A stretch of 36,235 bases of DNA from Janthinobacterium violaceinigrum (GTDB lineage: Bacteria > Pseudomonadota > Gammaproteobacteria > Burkholderiales > Burkholderiaceae_D): the NCBI RefSeq assembly GCF_009208555.1, contig NZ_WFLI01000050.1:1-36235 (forward strand). The letters run 5' to 3'. This document shows, piece after piece, positions 7,656-16,203 of the stretch. The position numbers and the translations under genes were made by a program. A model generated the notes under the pieces. The model was not told the origin of the DNA. It was given only the letters and a program-made list of their open reading frames with translations, and searched no databases. Each line of letters begins with the position of its first letter. Within the stretch, counting starts at the first letter, position 1.

Positions 7656-8246
7656 ATGAGCTATCTGGACCGCGACATCTTGGGCATATACCGCAACCAC
7701 GACGGCCCGGGGCCGGCCCTGATGGGGGCCGACACCCTGATCGGCGACGATGTCTACAATCACAGCGACGAGGAACTGGGCGACATCAAGGAAATCATGC
7801 TCGACATGCGCACCGGCCAGATCGCCTATGCCGTACTGTCCTTCGGCGGCCTCCTGGGCATGGGCGACAAGCTGTTTGCCGTGCCCTGGGAACGCCTGAC
7901 CCTGGACCCCGTCAACAAGCGTTTTTTACTCAACGTGGAAAAAAACCAGCTGAAAGACGCACCGGGCTTCGACAAGAACAACTGGCCCGACATGGGCAGC
8001 GACGCGTGGAACCAGCAGATGGAAGCCTTCTATGGCAGCGGCATGCGCTACGGCAGCGGCGCCATGGCGGGCAGCCGCATGCAGCCGGGCAGCGACCTGC
8101 GGGGCGGCGCCAGCCTGCAATCGGGCAGTGAAGGCAGCATGTCGGGCGGCTCCATGAGCGGCAGCCGCGCCGGTACGGGCGGCAGCCAGGGCGACCAGGG
8201 CTCGCGTTCGGCGCTCGGCGATGACAAGATGGATAAGCGTAGTTGA
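7656..8246 (+). CDS. PRC-barrel domain protein
   Basis: This 196-residue protein has a PRC-barrel fold at residues ~15-100, including GADTLIGDDVYNHSDEELGDI and the strand GQIAYAVLSFGGLLGMGDKLFAVPW, typical of small stress-associated PRC-barrel proteins found beside general-stress genes. The last ~80 residues are a low-complexity Gly/Ser/Met/Arg tail with repeated GS and SGS units, likely disordered. AGGAGA at 7643-7648 sets the ATG at 7656. No signal peptide is seen. Function of the family in this context is unknown; RNA or protein partner binding is only a guess. Confidence 0.8.
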   Translation: MSYLDRDILGIYRNHDGPGPALMGADTLIGDDVYNHSDEELGDIKEIMLDMRTGQIAYAVLSFGGLLGMGDKLFAVPWERLTLDPVNKRFLLNVEKNQLKDAPGFDKNNWPDMGSDAWNQQMEAFYGSGMRYGSGAMAGSRMQPGSDLRGGASLQSGSEGSMSGGSMSGSRAGTGGSQGDQGSRSALGDDKMDKRS

Positions 8247-8324
8247 CGAGAAAGGTCTTAAGTAGCGCAGAGTACGCTTCAGAATTTAGCGAACAAGCGA
8301 CTATAGCCGCCCATCGTTAGTGTC

Positions 8325-8459
8325 ACAGTGCCTCTAGAAACCGTAGCGAGCAAGCTCAATATTGCGTTGAGTAGCGCAACCGTACTCTGTACGGGGGCGC
8401 CGAGCCGGTGAGCAACGCCGACGCAATAGTGAGCTAAGCGAGGTTTATAGAGGTACTAT
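8325..8459. repeat. Nested imperfect palindrome, MITE/REP-like
   Basis: Outer arms at 8325-8342 and 8442-8459 pair with 15 of 18 matches, inner arms AGCTCAATATTGCGT (8353-8367) and ACGCAATAGTGAGCT (8421-8435) pair with 14 of 15, and a central CCGTAC/GTACGG hairpin (8380-8394) caps them. The right arm ends at the hrpA stop codon. Flanking DNA 8258-8310 repeats related motifs (TAGCGCA, TAGCGARCAAGC). It may be a mobile miniature element, a structured 3' end for both convergent genes, or both. No ORF is inside. Confidence 0.65.
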
Positions 8460-11400
8460 CAGCGCTGCATGGACTCCCATACCTTCTGCAAACGTTTGGC
8501 AGACACCGGCATCGGCGTGCGCAATTCCTGCGCAAACAGCGACACGCGCAGCTCTTCCAGCATCCAGCGGAAATCGACCAGTTTCGGGTCCGTATTCTTG
8601 CCGGCCTGGCGGTCCTTGGTCTGGCGCAAGTATGGTGCGGCGGCCGATTGCCATTCGGCCATCAACTTGGTGTCGCGCGCGGGGTCGGCGCGCAGTTTTT
8701 CCAGGCGCACATTGATCGCCTTCAGGTAGCGGGGGAAATGCGCCAGTTGCGTGTACTCGTTTTCCGTCAGGAAGCGCTTATGCACGAGCCCCTGCAGCTG
8801 CGACTGGATATCGGTGGCCGCCGCTGCGGGGATATTCTGCAGGCGCTTGGGCAAGCCGTGGAACTCCGTCAGCACTTGCGACAGCAGGCGGGCGATTTCA
8901 TTGACCAGCAACACCAGGCGCGATTTGCCCTCCGCCTGGCGCTTGGCAAACGAGGCGGCGTCCAGCGGCAGCGGATCTTGCAGGCAAGCGATGTCGAGCG
9001 CCTTGTTGATGATTTGCTCGCGCAATTCTTCCTGCGACCCCAGAGCCATGAATTGCATGCCCATCTGCTGCAAGCCGGGGATGCTTTTCTCGACGTACTT
9101 GATCTGCTCCTTCATTTGCAGCGCGAACAGGCGGCGCAAACCGATCTTGTGCGTGCGGGCGGCCACGGTCGGGTCGTCGAACACTTCCAGGTCGCAATGC
9201 GTGCCCTTGTCGACCAGGGCGGGGAAACCGATCAGGGTCAGCTTGCCCTGCACGATTTCGAGCAATTCCGGCAATTCGCCAAAGGTCCAGCCCGTCAAAC
9301 CCATGTGCTGCGAGACGGTGGCATTCGGCGACGCCGGCGCGGCAGCGGTTGCTGCGCCCTTGGCCGGCGCGCCGCCCTTGCCTGCGGCGGCAGTGGCGCC
9401 CTGCCCCTGCGCCTGCGCCTGCAGCCGCGACGCCACTTGCGCGCCCGCCACCTTGGCACCCGGCGTACCCGTGCCGGACACGCCCGACACTTCGGCCAGT
9501 TTCTGGAAGCTCTGGCGCGCCTGGCCGCCGAATTCTGCCTGCAGGGTGGCCAGGTTGCGGCCCATGTCCAGCTGGCGGCCGTGCTCGTCGATCACCTTGA
9601 AGTTCATGAAGTGATGGGCAGGCAGGGTTTCCGGCTTGAAGTCCGTCGTCAGCACGTTGATCGTGATTTGCGTGCGGATGTCCGCGATGATGGCGTCGAC
9701 CAGGTCGCCGCGCCCAAACACGCCTGCTTCATGCACGCGCTCGCAGAACTTGGCCGCATAGTCAGGCAGCGGCACGCAGTGGCGGCGCAGCTTTTGCGGC
9801 AGCGATTTCAGCAGCAAATGCACTTTTTCCTTCAGCATGCCCGGTACCAGCCATTCGCAGCGCTCGCGCGGCAACTGGTTCAGCGCATACAGCGGCACGC
9901 TCAAGGTCACGCCATCGCGCACGCTGCCCGGCTCGAAATGGTAGGTGAGTCCCATTTCCAGGCCCGTCACGGACATGGTTTTCGGGAACAGATCCGTCGT
10001 CACGCCGGCCGCCTCGTGGCGCATCAGCTCTTCGCGGTTCAGGTACAGCAGCTTCGGGTTGTCGCGCGTGGCTTCCTTGTGCCATTTTTCGAAACCGGCG
10101 CCATTGCACACGTCCGCCGGCAGCAGCTTGTCGTAGAAGGCGGCGATCAATTCATCGTCGACCAGCACGTCCAGGCGGCGCGACTTGTGTTCGAGGTTTT
10201 CGATGTCCTTGATCAGTTTATGGTTGTGCGCAAAGAACGGCGCGCGCGTGTCGAAGTCGCCGCCCACGAGCGCATCGCGGATGAAAATCTCGCGCGCTTC
10301 CGGCAAGTTGAAATTGCCGTAATTGATGCGGCGCTGGCTGTACACCACCAGGCCATACAGAGTCGCCCGTTCGGACGCCGTCACCTGCGCCGAGCGCTTT
10401 TCCCAGCGCGGCTCGCCCCATGATTTCTTCAGCAGGTGCTCGCCCACCTTTTCCAGCCACTCGGGCTGGATCTGCGCCACGCAGCGCGCGTACAGGCGCG
10501 TGGTGTCGACCAGTTCGGCCGCCATGATCCACTTGCCCGGCTTTTTCAGCAGCGAGGAACCGGGCCAGATGTGGAACTTGATGCCGCGCGCGCCCAGGTA
10601 GCCCGCACCCGGCTCGTCCTCGCCCTTGAAACCGATATTGCCCAGCAAGCCGGTCAGCAAGGCCATGTGCAGGTTGTCGTAGGTGGCGGGCGCTTCGTTC
10701 AGGCGCCAGCCCTGTTCCTTGACGATGGTCAACAGCTGCGAGTGCACGTCGCGCCATTCGCGCAAGCGCATCTGCGACAGGAAATTCGTGCGGCAATTGT
10801 CTTGCAACTGGCGGTTGGTTTTCTTGTGCTCGATGGCGGATTCGAACCAGCGCCAGATTTTCAAATAGCTGAGGAATTCCGACTTTTCATCGGCAAATTT
10901 TTTGTGCGCCTCGTCGGCCGCCTGCTGGTGTTCCATCGGGCGGTCGCGCGGATCCTGCACGGACAGGGCCGAGGCGACGATCAGCACTTCCGTCAAGCAC
11001 GCGTTATCGAGCGCGGCGAGGATCATGCGGCCCACGCGCGGGTCCAGCGGCAGCTTGGCCAGCTTGTTGCCCAGCGGCGTGAGCTTGTTGACTTCATCGA
11101 CGGCGCCCAGTTCCTGCAGCAGCTGATAGCCGTCGGCCACGGCGCGCGCCAGCGGCGGCTCGATGAACGGGAACGTTTCCACGTCCGTCAGGTGCAGGGA
11201 CTTCATGCGCAGGATGACGGCGGCCAGCGAGGAGCGCAGGATTTCCGGCTCCGTGAATTTCGGCCGCAGCAGATAATCCTGCTCTTCGTACAGGCGGATG
11301 CAGACGCCGTCGGCCACGCGGCCGCAACGTCCGGCGCGCTGGTTGGCGGCGGACTGGGCGATCGGCTCGACCTGCAGCTGCTCCACCTTGTTGCGGTAGC

Positions 11401-12709
11401 TGTAGCGCTTCACGCGGGCCAGGCCCGCATCGACCACATAGCGGATGCCGGGCACGGTCAGCGACGTTTCCGCCACGTTGGTGGCCAGCACGATGCGGCG
11501 CGCATTGCTGGTTTTAAAGACGCGCTCCTGCTCCTCGGCCGACAGGCGGGCGAACAGGGGCAGGATCTCCACATGCGGCGGATGGTGCTTGCGCAGCGCT
11601 TCGGCGCAGTCGCGGATTTCGCGCTCGCCCGGCAGGAACACCAGCACGTCGCCCGAGCCGATGCGGCACAGCTCTTCCACGCCATCGACGACGGCATCCA
11701 TCAGGTCGCGCTTTTCACGCGCGGCAGCGGTCCTTTGCCCCGGCTTGTCGGCATTGCTGCCGGCGCCCGGCATGGCCACCTGTTCCCGTTCCACGGGACG
11801 GTAGCGCACTTCCACCTGGTACAGGCGGCCCGACACTTCGATCACGGGCGCGGGTTTTTCCGGCGTGCCGAAATGGCGCGCGAAACGTTCCGCGTCGATG
11901 GTGGCCGACGTGATGATGATCTTCAAATCCGGCCGGCGCGGCAGCAGCTGCTTCAGATAGCCGAGCAGGAAGTCGATGTTCAGGCTGCGTTCGTGCGCTT
12001 CATCGATGATGATGGTGTCGTAGTTTTTCAACAACGGGTCGGTCTGCGTCTCGGCCAGCAAGATACCGTCCGTCATCAGCTTGACGGACGCGCCCTTCGT
12101 CAACGTGTCGGCAAAGCGGACTTTAAAACCTACGGTTTCGCCCAGGGGCGTGCCCAGTTCCTGCGCGATGCGCTTGGCCGTCGACGAGGCGGCGATGCGG
12201 CGCGGCTGCGTGTGGCCGATCAGGCCCTTCTGGCCGCGTCCCAGTTCCAGGCAGATCTTCGGCAGCTGCGTCGTCTTGCCCGAGCCCGTCTCGCCCGACA
12301 CGATGATGACCTGATTTTCCGTCAAGGCCTTGGCGATCTCTTCGCGCCGGCCCGAGACGGGCAAGTCTTCCGGATACGTGATCGGCGGCAGCGGATTGCG
12401 GAAGGCTTTCTCGGCTTCGCGCGCGGCACGGGCCGCGTCACGGGCTTCGCGGCTTTCGCGGCTGGCCGGCTCATGGCGGGGCGCCTGCCCCTCGCGCGGT
12501 GGACGCGGGGCCTGGGACCTGCCCTCTGTCGCGCGCTGCTGCTGTTGCTGTTTCTGCTGTTCCGCGCGCGGTGCTTGCTGCCGTTGCTGGCTCACGGGCG
12601 GGCGCTGGCGGCCCTGCGCAGGCGTGGCGGCAGGCGCGGAAACATCCCCGCTGGCGGGCACATTTGCAACGGTGGAAAGAGGGGAAGACTTATTGCTGGC
12701 TGAAGACAT
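8459..12709 (-). CDS. hrpA: ATP-dependent RNA helicase HrpA
   Basis: This 1416-residue DEAH-box helicase rescues stalled ribosomes and remodels RNA. It has an N-terminal ~105-residue disordered extension rich in Gln, Arg and Pro, Walker A GETGSGKT at 139-146, DEAH at 236-239, a SAT motif shortly after, and QRAGRCGR in the second RecA domain, followed by ratchet, OB-fold and the HrpA-specific C-terminal region. An Ala/Gly-rich insert (around AGKGGAPAKGAATAAA) interrupts the C-terminal part. It is longer than the ~1300-residue E. coli protein because of these two low-complexity pieces. The ATG at 12709 has no recognisable Shine-Dalgarno. Divergent from argA. Confidence 0.95.
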   Translation of the reverse strand: MSSASNKSSPLSTVANVPASGDVSAPAATPAQGRQRPPVSQQRQQAPRAEQQKQQQQQRATEGRSQAPRPPREGQAPRHEPASRESREARDAARAAREAEKAFRNPLPPITYPEDLPVSGRREEIAKALTENQVIIVSGETGSGKTTQLPKICLELGRGQKGLIGHTQPRRIAASSTAKRIAQELGTPLGETVGFKVRFADTLTKGASVKLMTDGILLAETQTDPLLKNYDTIIIDEAHERSLNIDFLLGYLKQLLPRRPDLKIIITSATIDAERFARHFGTPEKPAPVIEVSGRLYQVEVRYRPVEREQVAMPGAGSNADKPGQRTAAAREKRDLMDAVVDGVEELCRIGSGDVLVFLPGEREIRDCAEALRKHHPPHVEILPLFARLSAEEQERVFKTSNARRIVLATNVAETSLTVPGIRYVVDAGLARVKRYSYRNKVEQLQVEPIAQSAANQRAGRCGRVADGVCIRLYEEQDYLLRPKFTEPEILRSSLAAVILRMKSLHLTDVETFPFIEPPLARAVADGYQLLQELGAVDEVNKLTPLGNKLAKLPLDPRVGRMILAALDNACLTEVLIVASALSVQDPRDRPMEHQQAADEAHKKFADEKSEFLSYLKIWRWFESAIEHKKTNRQLQDNCRTNFLSQMRLREWRDVHSQLLTIVKEQGWRLNEAPATYDNLHMALLTGLLGNIGFKGEDEPGAGYLGARGIKFHIWPGSSLLKKPGKWIMAAELVDTTRLYARCVAQIQPEWLEKVGEHLLKKSWGEPRWEKRSAQVTASERATLYGLVVYSQRRINYGNFNLPEAREIFIRDALVGGDFDTRAPFFAHNHKLIKDIENLEHKSRRLDVLVDDELIAAFYDKLLPADVCNGAGFEKWHKEATRDNPKLLYLNREELMRHEAAGVTTDLFPKTMSVTGLEMGLTYHFEPGSVRDGVTLSVPLYALNQLPRERCEWLVPGMLKEKVHLLLKSLPQKLRRHCVPLPDYAAKFCERVHEAGVFGRGDLVDAIIADIRTQITINVLTTDFKPETLPAHHFMNFKVIDEHGRQLDMGRNLATLQAEFGGQARQSFQKLAEVSGVSGTGTPGAKVAGAQVASRLQAQAQGQGATAAAGKGGAPAKGAATAAAPASPNATVSQHMGLTGWTFGELPELLEIVQGKLTLIGFPALVDKGTHCDLEVFDDPTVAARTHKIGLRRLFALQMKEQIKYVEKSIPGLQQMGMQFMALGSQEELREQIINKALDIACLQDPLPLDAASFAKRQAEGKSRLVLLVNEIARLLSQVLTEFHGLPKRLQNIPAAAATDIQSQLQGLVHKRFLTENEYTQLAHFPRYLKAINVRLEKLRADPARDTKLMAEWQSAAAPYLRQTKDRQAGKNTDPKLVDFRWMLEELRVSLFAQELRTPMPVSAKRLQKVWESMQR

Positions 12710-12723
12710 TGTTTTTTACAGGT

Positions 12724-12729
12724 ATTTTA
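12724..12729 (-). promoter_or_regulatory. Possible -10 of hrpA
   Basis: TAAAAT on the minus strand would start transcription only ~8 nt before the hrpA ATG. The lack of a Shine-Dalgarno fits a near-leaderless transcript. No clear -35 is seen. Confidence 0.3.
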
Positions 12730-12752
12730 AGCGCGCACATCGCGCAGCGAAT

Positions 12753-12758
12753 TATAAT
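12753..12758 (+). promoter_or_regulatory. Consensus -10 of argA
   Basis: A perfect TATAAT sits so that transcription would begin around 12765, one base before the ATG at 12766. This predicts a leaderless argA mRNA. No convincing -35 lies 17 nt upstream. Confidence 0.55.
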
Positions 12759-12765
12759 GCGCTTA

Positions 12766-14076
12766 ATGGAAAACCCTACCCAATTCGTCCAATGGCTGCG
12801 CTCAGTCGCGCCCTACATCCACGCCTTTCGCGGCAAGACCTTCGTGGTCGCCTTCCCCGGTGAACTCGTCAGCGCCGGGGCGCTGCAGGTGCTGGCCCAT
12901 GATTTGTCCCTGCTGCATGCGCTGGACATCAATGTCACCGTCGTCTACGGCTCGCGGCCCCAGGTGGCGGAACAACTGGCCTTGCGTAACGTCGAAGGCC
13001 GCTTCCACAACGGCGTGCGCATCACGGACATCGCCGCACTGGAATGCGCGAAGGAAGCCGCCGGCGAGCTGCGCCTCGATATCGAGGCCGCGTTCAGCCA
13101 GGGCTTGCCGAACACGCCCATGTCGCATGCGGCCATCCGTATCATTTCCGGCAACTTCATCACGGCGCGCCCGCTGGGCGTGATCGATGGCGTGGACTTG
13201 GAGCTGACGGGCATCACGCGCAAGGTCGATGCCGAAACCATCCACTCCATCCTCGGTTCGGACGGCCTGGTGCTGCTGTCGCCGCTGGGCTTCTCGCCCA
13301 CGGGCGAGGCATTCAACCTGACCATGGAAGACGTGGCCTGCAGCGCCGCCATCGCCCTGCACGCGGACAAGCTGATTTTCATCACCGAAACACCGATGAT
13401 GGAAGACGCCACGGGCGTGGAAATCCGCGAACTGTCGTCGCACCAGGCCGAAGCCGTGCTGATGGCGGGCTTCTTGCCCGATGCCACGGCGTTTTACTTG
13501 AAACATTGCGTCAAGGCATGCCACAACGGCGTCGAGCGCTCGCACATCGTGCCGTTCTCGATGGACGGTTCCGCCCTGCTGGAATTGTTTACCCATGATG
13601 GCGTGGGCACCATGATCAGCCATGAAAACCTGGAAAGCCTGCGCCAGGCCACCATCGAAGATGTGGGCGGCATCATCAAACTGATCGAACCGCTGGAAGC
13701 GGATGGCACGCTGGTGAAGCGGGGCCGCGAGCTGATCGAGCGCGAAATCGATTATTTCTCCGTCATCGAGCATGACGGCGTGATCTTCGGCTGCGCCGCC
13801 CTGTACCCGTTCCCCGCACAAAAGATGGCAGAAATGGCATGTTTGACGGTGAACCCGGAAGTGCAAGCCCAGGGCGATGGCGAGCGCATCCTGAAACACA
13901 TGGAAAACCGCGCCCGTGCCGCCGGCTTGAACAAGCTGTTCGTGCTGACCACGCGCACTTCGCACTGGTTCAAGAAACGGGGCTTCGTGCCGGCCACGGT
14001 CGATGATTTGCCGAAGGACCGCCAGCATATGTATAACTGGCAACGTAAATCCCAAGTACTGATCAAGACACTGTAA
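12766..14076 (+). CDS. argA: N-acetylglutamate synthase
   Basis: This 436-residue enzyme makes N-acetylglutamate from glutamate and acetyl-CoA, the first step of arginine synthesis. The N-terminal ~290 residues form an amino-acid-kinase-type domain (FRGKTFVVAFPGELV near residue 20; HGVR-like FHNGVRITD; ITRKVDAETIHSIL), and the C-terminal ~145 residues form a GNAT domain ending in TRTSHWFKKRGF. Length fits the E. coli-type ArgA. An in-frame ATG at 12757 lies inside the -10 hexamer and would not be transcribed if that promoter is used, so I chose 12766. There is no Shine-Dalgarno. Feedback inhibition by arginine is known for the family. Confidence 0.92.
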   Translation: MENPTQFVQWLRSVAPYIHAFRGKTFVVAFPGELVSAGALQVLAHDLSLLHALDINVTVVYGSRPQVAEQLALRNVEGRFHNGVRITDIAALECAKEAAGELRLDIEAAFSQGLPNTPMSHAAIRIISGNFITARPLGVIDGVDLELTGITRKVDAETIHSILGSDGLVLLSPLGFSPTGEAFNLTMEDVACSAAIALHADKLIFITETPMMEDATGVEIRELSSHQAEAVLMAGFLPDATAFYLKHCVKACHNGVERSHIVPFSMDGSALLELFTHDGVGTMISHENLESLRQATIEDVGGIIKLIEPLEADGTLVKRGRELIEREIDYFSVIEHDGVIFGCAALYPFPAQKMAEMACLTVNPEVQAQGDGERILKHMENRARAAGLNKLFVLTTRTSHWFKKRGFVPATVDDLPKDRQHMYNWQRKSQVLIKTL

Positions 14077-14080
14077 AACT

Positions 14081-14108
14081 GAAAAAGCCCGGCATGCCGG
14101 GCTTTTTC
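14081..14108. terminator. Bidirectional intrinsic terminator between argA and kdsA
   Basis: A perfect 28-nt palindrome has a GC core (GCCCGGCATGCCGGGC) flanked by A5 on the left and T5 on the right. It serves both convergent genes. Confidence 0.92.
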
Positions 14109-14123
14109 ATTACTGGAACATCA

Positions 14124-14969
14124 TTACTTGATGTTCAGCGGGGCAAACGATTTGACCAGGTCGTCGAGCGCCTTCAGTTGCGCCAGGAACGGTTCCAGTT
14201 GGTCCAGCGGCAAGGCGCTGGGGCCGTCGCAGCGGGCGTTGTCGGGGTCGGGATGGGCTTCCAGGAACAGGCCGGCGATGCCGACGGCCAAGCCGGCGCG
14301 GGCCAGGTCCGCCACTTGCTGGCGGCGGCCGCCCGAGGCGGCGCCGCCGGGGTCGCGTTGCTGCAGCGCATGCGTGACATCGAAGATGATAGGCAGGTCG
14401 TCGCAGGTTTTTTTCATGACGCCAAAGCCCAGCATGTCGACCACCAGATTGTCGTAGCCGAGGCAGGTGCCGCGGTCGCACAGGATCAGTTGATCGTTGC
14501 CCGCTTCCTTGAATTTCTCGACGATATTGGCCATCTGGCCAGGGCTGAGGAACTGCGGCTTCTTGATGTTGATCACTTTACCGGTTTTCGCCAGGGCCAC
14601 GACGAGGTCCGTCTGGCGCGCCAGAAAGGCGGGCAATTGCAGCACGTCCACCACTTCGGCCACTTGCTGAGCCTGCCATGGCTCATGCACGTCGGTAATC
14701 ACGGGCACGCCGAACGCCGCTTTCACGTCCTGGAAAATGCGCATGCCTTCTTCCAGGCCCGGGCCGCGGTAGGAATGGATCGATGAACGGTTGGCCTTGT
14801 CGAAGCTGGCCTTGAACACATAGGGAATGCCCAGTTTTTGCGTCACGCGCACATATTCTTCGCAGGCGCGCATGGCAAGATCGCGCGATTCGAGCACGTT
14901 GATGCCGCCAAACAGCGCAAAGCTGCCCGTATTGCTGACATCGATGCCATGGACTTTCACTGAGGTCAT
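14124..14969 (-). CDS. kdsA: 3-deoxy-8-phosphooctulonate (KDO-8-P) synthase
   Basis: This 281-residue TIM-barrel enzyme condenses phosphoenolpyruvate with arabinose 5-phosphate to KDO 8-phosphate for the lipopolysaccharide inner core. Typical segments are FALFGGINVLESRD near residue 20, KASFDKANRSS, SYRGPGLEEG, ITDVHEPWQ and the substrate-binding LCDRGTCLGYDNLVVD. The Asn in GGINVLES, where metal-dependent enzymes carry Cys, indicates the metal-independent class. GGAA lies upstream of the ATG. It is a single gene here, not in the eno-kdsA-pyrG arrangement seen in many bacteria. Confidence 0.95.
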   Translation of the reverse strand: MTSVKVHGIDVSNTGSFALFGGINVLESRDLAMRACEEYVRVTQKLGIPYVFKASFDKANRSSIHSYRGPGLEEGMRIFQDVKAAFGVPVITDVHEPWQAQQVAEVVDVLQLPAFLARQTDLVVALAKTGKVINIKKPQFLSPGQMANIVEKFKEAGNDQLILCDRGTCLGYDNLVVDMLGFGVMKKTCDDLPIIFDVTHALQQRDPGGAASGGRRQQVADLARAGLAVGIAGLFLEAHPDPDNARCDGPSALPLDQLEPFLAQLKALDDLVKSFAPLNIK

Positions 14970-15040
14970 AGGGATTCCATCTTGGTTAATTGCTACTACT
15001 GGGTTGGACGAGGCGCCGCCAGCGGCTGGCGCGATAAGGC

Positions 15041-15069
15041 ATCTTACTAGCTAGGACGGTACAGATCAA
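15041..15069 (-). promoter_or_regulatory. Predicted sigma70 promoter of kdsA
   Basis: On the minus strand TTGATC (15069-15064) and TAAGAT (15046-15041) are separated by 17 nt, placing the start about 65 nt before the kdsA ATG. The -35 overlaps a perfect 14-bp palindrome (15064-15077). Confidence 0.6.
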
Positions 15070-15077
15070 ATTTGATC
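15064..15077. promoter_or_regulatory. Perfect 14-bp palindrome over kdsA -35
   Basis: GATCAAATTTGATC is a perfect dyad exactly covering the -35 of the predicted kdsA promoter, 72 nt upstream of the yggX -10. It may be an operator. The cognate regulator cannot be named. Confidence 0.35.
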
Positions 15078-15148
15078 CAGCGCAAGGGCGCGGCAAACGG
15101 CCTGTCGCCGGGCCGCGACGGCCCCGCGAGGGCTGGCGCAAAGTACCT

Positions 15149-15154
15149 TATAAT
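15149..15154 (+). promoter_or_regulatory. -10 element of yggX
   Basis: A perfect TATAAT gives a predicted start near 15161 and a ~28-nt leader containing CAGGAG before the yggX ATG. No clear -35. Confidence 0.5.
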
Positions 15155-15188
15155 CACGCTTTATCTCTACACTGATTCAGGAGCACAG

Positions 15189-15461
15189 ATGGCCCGCACG
15201 ATCCACTGCATCAAACTCAACAAGGAAGCCGAAGGACTGGACTTCCCGCCGTACCCGGGCGAACTGGGCAAGAAAATTTACGAATCGGTGTCGAAAGAAG
15301 CCTGGGCTGCCTGGCTCAAGCACCAGACCATGCTGGTCAATGAAAACCGTCTGAACCTGGCCGACGCGCGCGCCCGCAAATACCTGGCCACGCAGATGGA
15401 AAAGCATTTCTTCGGCGATGGCGCCGATGCGGCCATGGGCTACGTGCCCCCAACCGAGTAA
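15189..15461 (+). CDS. yggX: YggX, Fe(II)-trafficking/oxidative damage protection protein
   Basis: This 90-residue protein matches YggX in length and sequence: Cys7 near the N-terminus, LDFPPYPGELGKKIYESVSKEAW in the first half and LNLADARARKYLATQMEKHFFG in the second. The family protects iron-sulfur proteins from oxidation and influences the labile iron pool. CAGGAG (15178-15183) precedes the ATG. It stands alone, divergent from kdsA. Confidence 0.95.
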   Translation: MARTIHCIKLNKEAEGLDFPPYPGELGKKIYESVSKEAWAAWLKHQTMLVNENRLNLADARARKYLATQMEKHFFGDGADAAMGYVPPTE

Positions 15462-15477
15462 GTTTTTCGCTATTCCC

Positions 15478-15501
15478 GCCCGTGGCCACCGCGCCGCGGG
15501 C
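15478..15501 (+). terminator. Weak hairpin after yggX
   Basis: GCCCGTGGC and GCCGCGGGC form a 9-bp stem with one G-T wobble and a 6-nt loop, 16 nt after the yggX stop. There is no T-tract. The remaining spacer up to 15646 shows nothing else. Confidence 0.35.
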
Positions 15502-15646
15502 AGCTTCCCGCCTCATCCCTTCCCGTTTCACGCCGCCTGACGCTGTTTCACGGCAGACCTTTCCCGTTTCGTCGCATCCGCCTCGCCGTCCGCGCCGCCC
15601 GCTGGCACAGTACGTCCATCGACAACCTCACACCAAGGCGGACACC

Positions 15647-16171
15647 ATGTTGCAGCAAATCTTCAGCCACACTCCCCTCTACGTCTGGGCCATCCTGGGC
15701 TTTCTCGTGTACCGCGGCGTGCTGGCCAGCCGCGCCCGCGAAGTGACCTTGCGCAAGCTGTGCATCATTCCCCTGGTCATGCTGGCCCTGTCCCTGAGCG
15801 GCGTGCATGGCAGTTTCGGCTTGGCCGGCATGGCGCCGCTCGCCTGGGTGGCCGGCGCCCTGGCCGGCGCGGCACTGGCCTGGACCTTGGCCGATCCGCG
15901 CAAGACCGTCGCCATACCCGAGCGGGGCAGCGTGCAGCGCTCCGGCAGCTGGGTGCCCCTGGTCTTGATGATGAGCATTTTCTGCATGAAATATGCCGTG
16001 GCCGTGACCCTGTCCATCGCCCCCGCCTATGCCCAGGCGAACGGCTTCATGGTGCCCGTCTGCCTCGCCTACGGCTGCTTCAGCGGCATCTTCCTGGGCG
16101 GCCTGCTGCGCACCGTGGCCGTGTACCGCCAGGCACAAATGACAAGCGGCCCGCAAGGGGCCGCCGTCTAA
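15647..16171 (+). CDS. DUF6622-like small membrane protein
   Basis: This 174-residue protein has about five hydrophobic segments (residues ~10-27, 36-55, 57-78, 102-125, 132-155), suggesting an integral inner-membrane protein. The opening HTPLYVWAILGFLVYRG followed by LRKLCIIPLVMLALSLSG resembles the DUF6622 family common in Burkholderiales. The ATG at 15647 follows AAGGCGG. No catalytic residues are visible and no role is known. The family assignment is from memory of the pattern. Confidence 0.65.
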   Translation: MLQQIFSHTPLYVWAILGFLVYRGVLASRAREVTLRKLCIIPLVMLALSLSGVHGSFGLAGMAPLAWVAGALAGAALAWTLADPRKTVAIPERGSVQRSGSWVPLVLMMSIFCMKYAVAVTLSIAPAYAQANGFMVPVCLAYGCFSGIFLGGLLRTVAVYRQAQMTSGPQGAAV

Positions 16172-16179
16172 AACATCTG

Positions 16180-16197
16180 CGCCGGCAAACGCCGGCG
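16180..16197 (-). terminator. Hairpin terminator of rpiA
   Basis: CGCCGGC/GCCGGCG with a 4-nt loop lies just past the rpiA stop; on the minus strand it is followed within a few bases by TTTT. It may also serve the convergent membrane-protein gene. Confidence 0.5.
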
Positions 16198-16203
16198 ATC
16201 ACC

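Noticed and set aside
8325..8459. Integron attC or phage attachment site
   Set aside because: No attC core sequences, integrase gene or gene cassette nearby; the structure fits a MITE/REP-like or RNA element better.
10436..12703. 755-codon plus-strand frame across hrpA
   Set aside because: Antisense shadow of a clear DEAH-box helicase.
12757..12765. In-frame ATG nine bases upstream of the chosen argA start
   Set aside because: It lies within the TATAAT hexamer and would be outside the predicted transcript.
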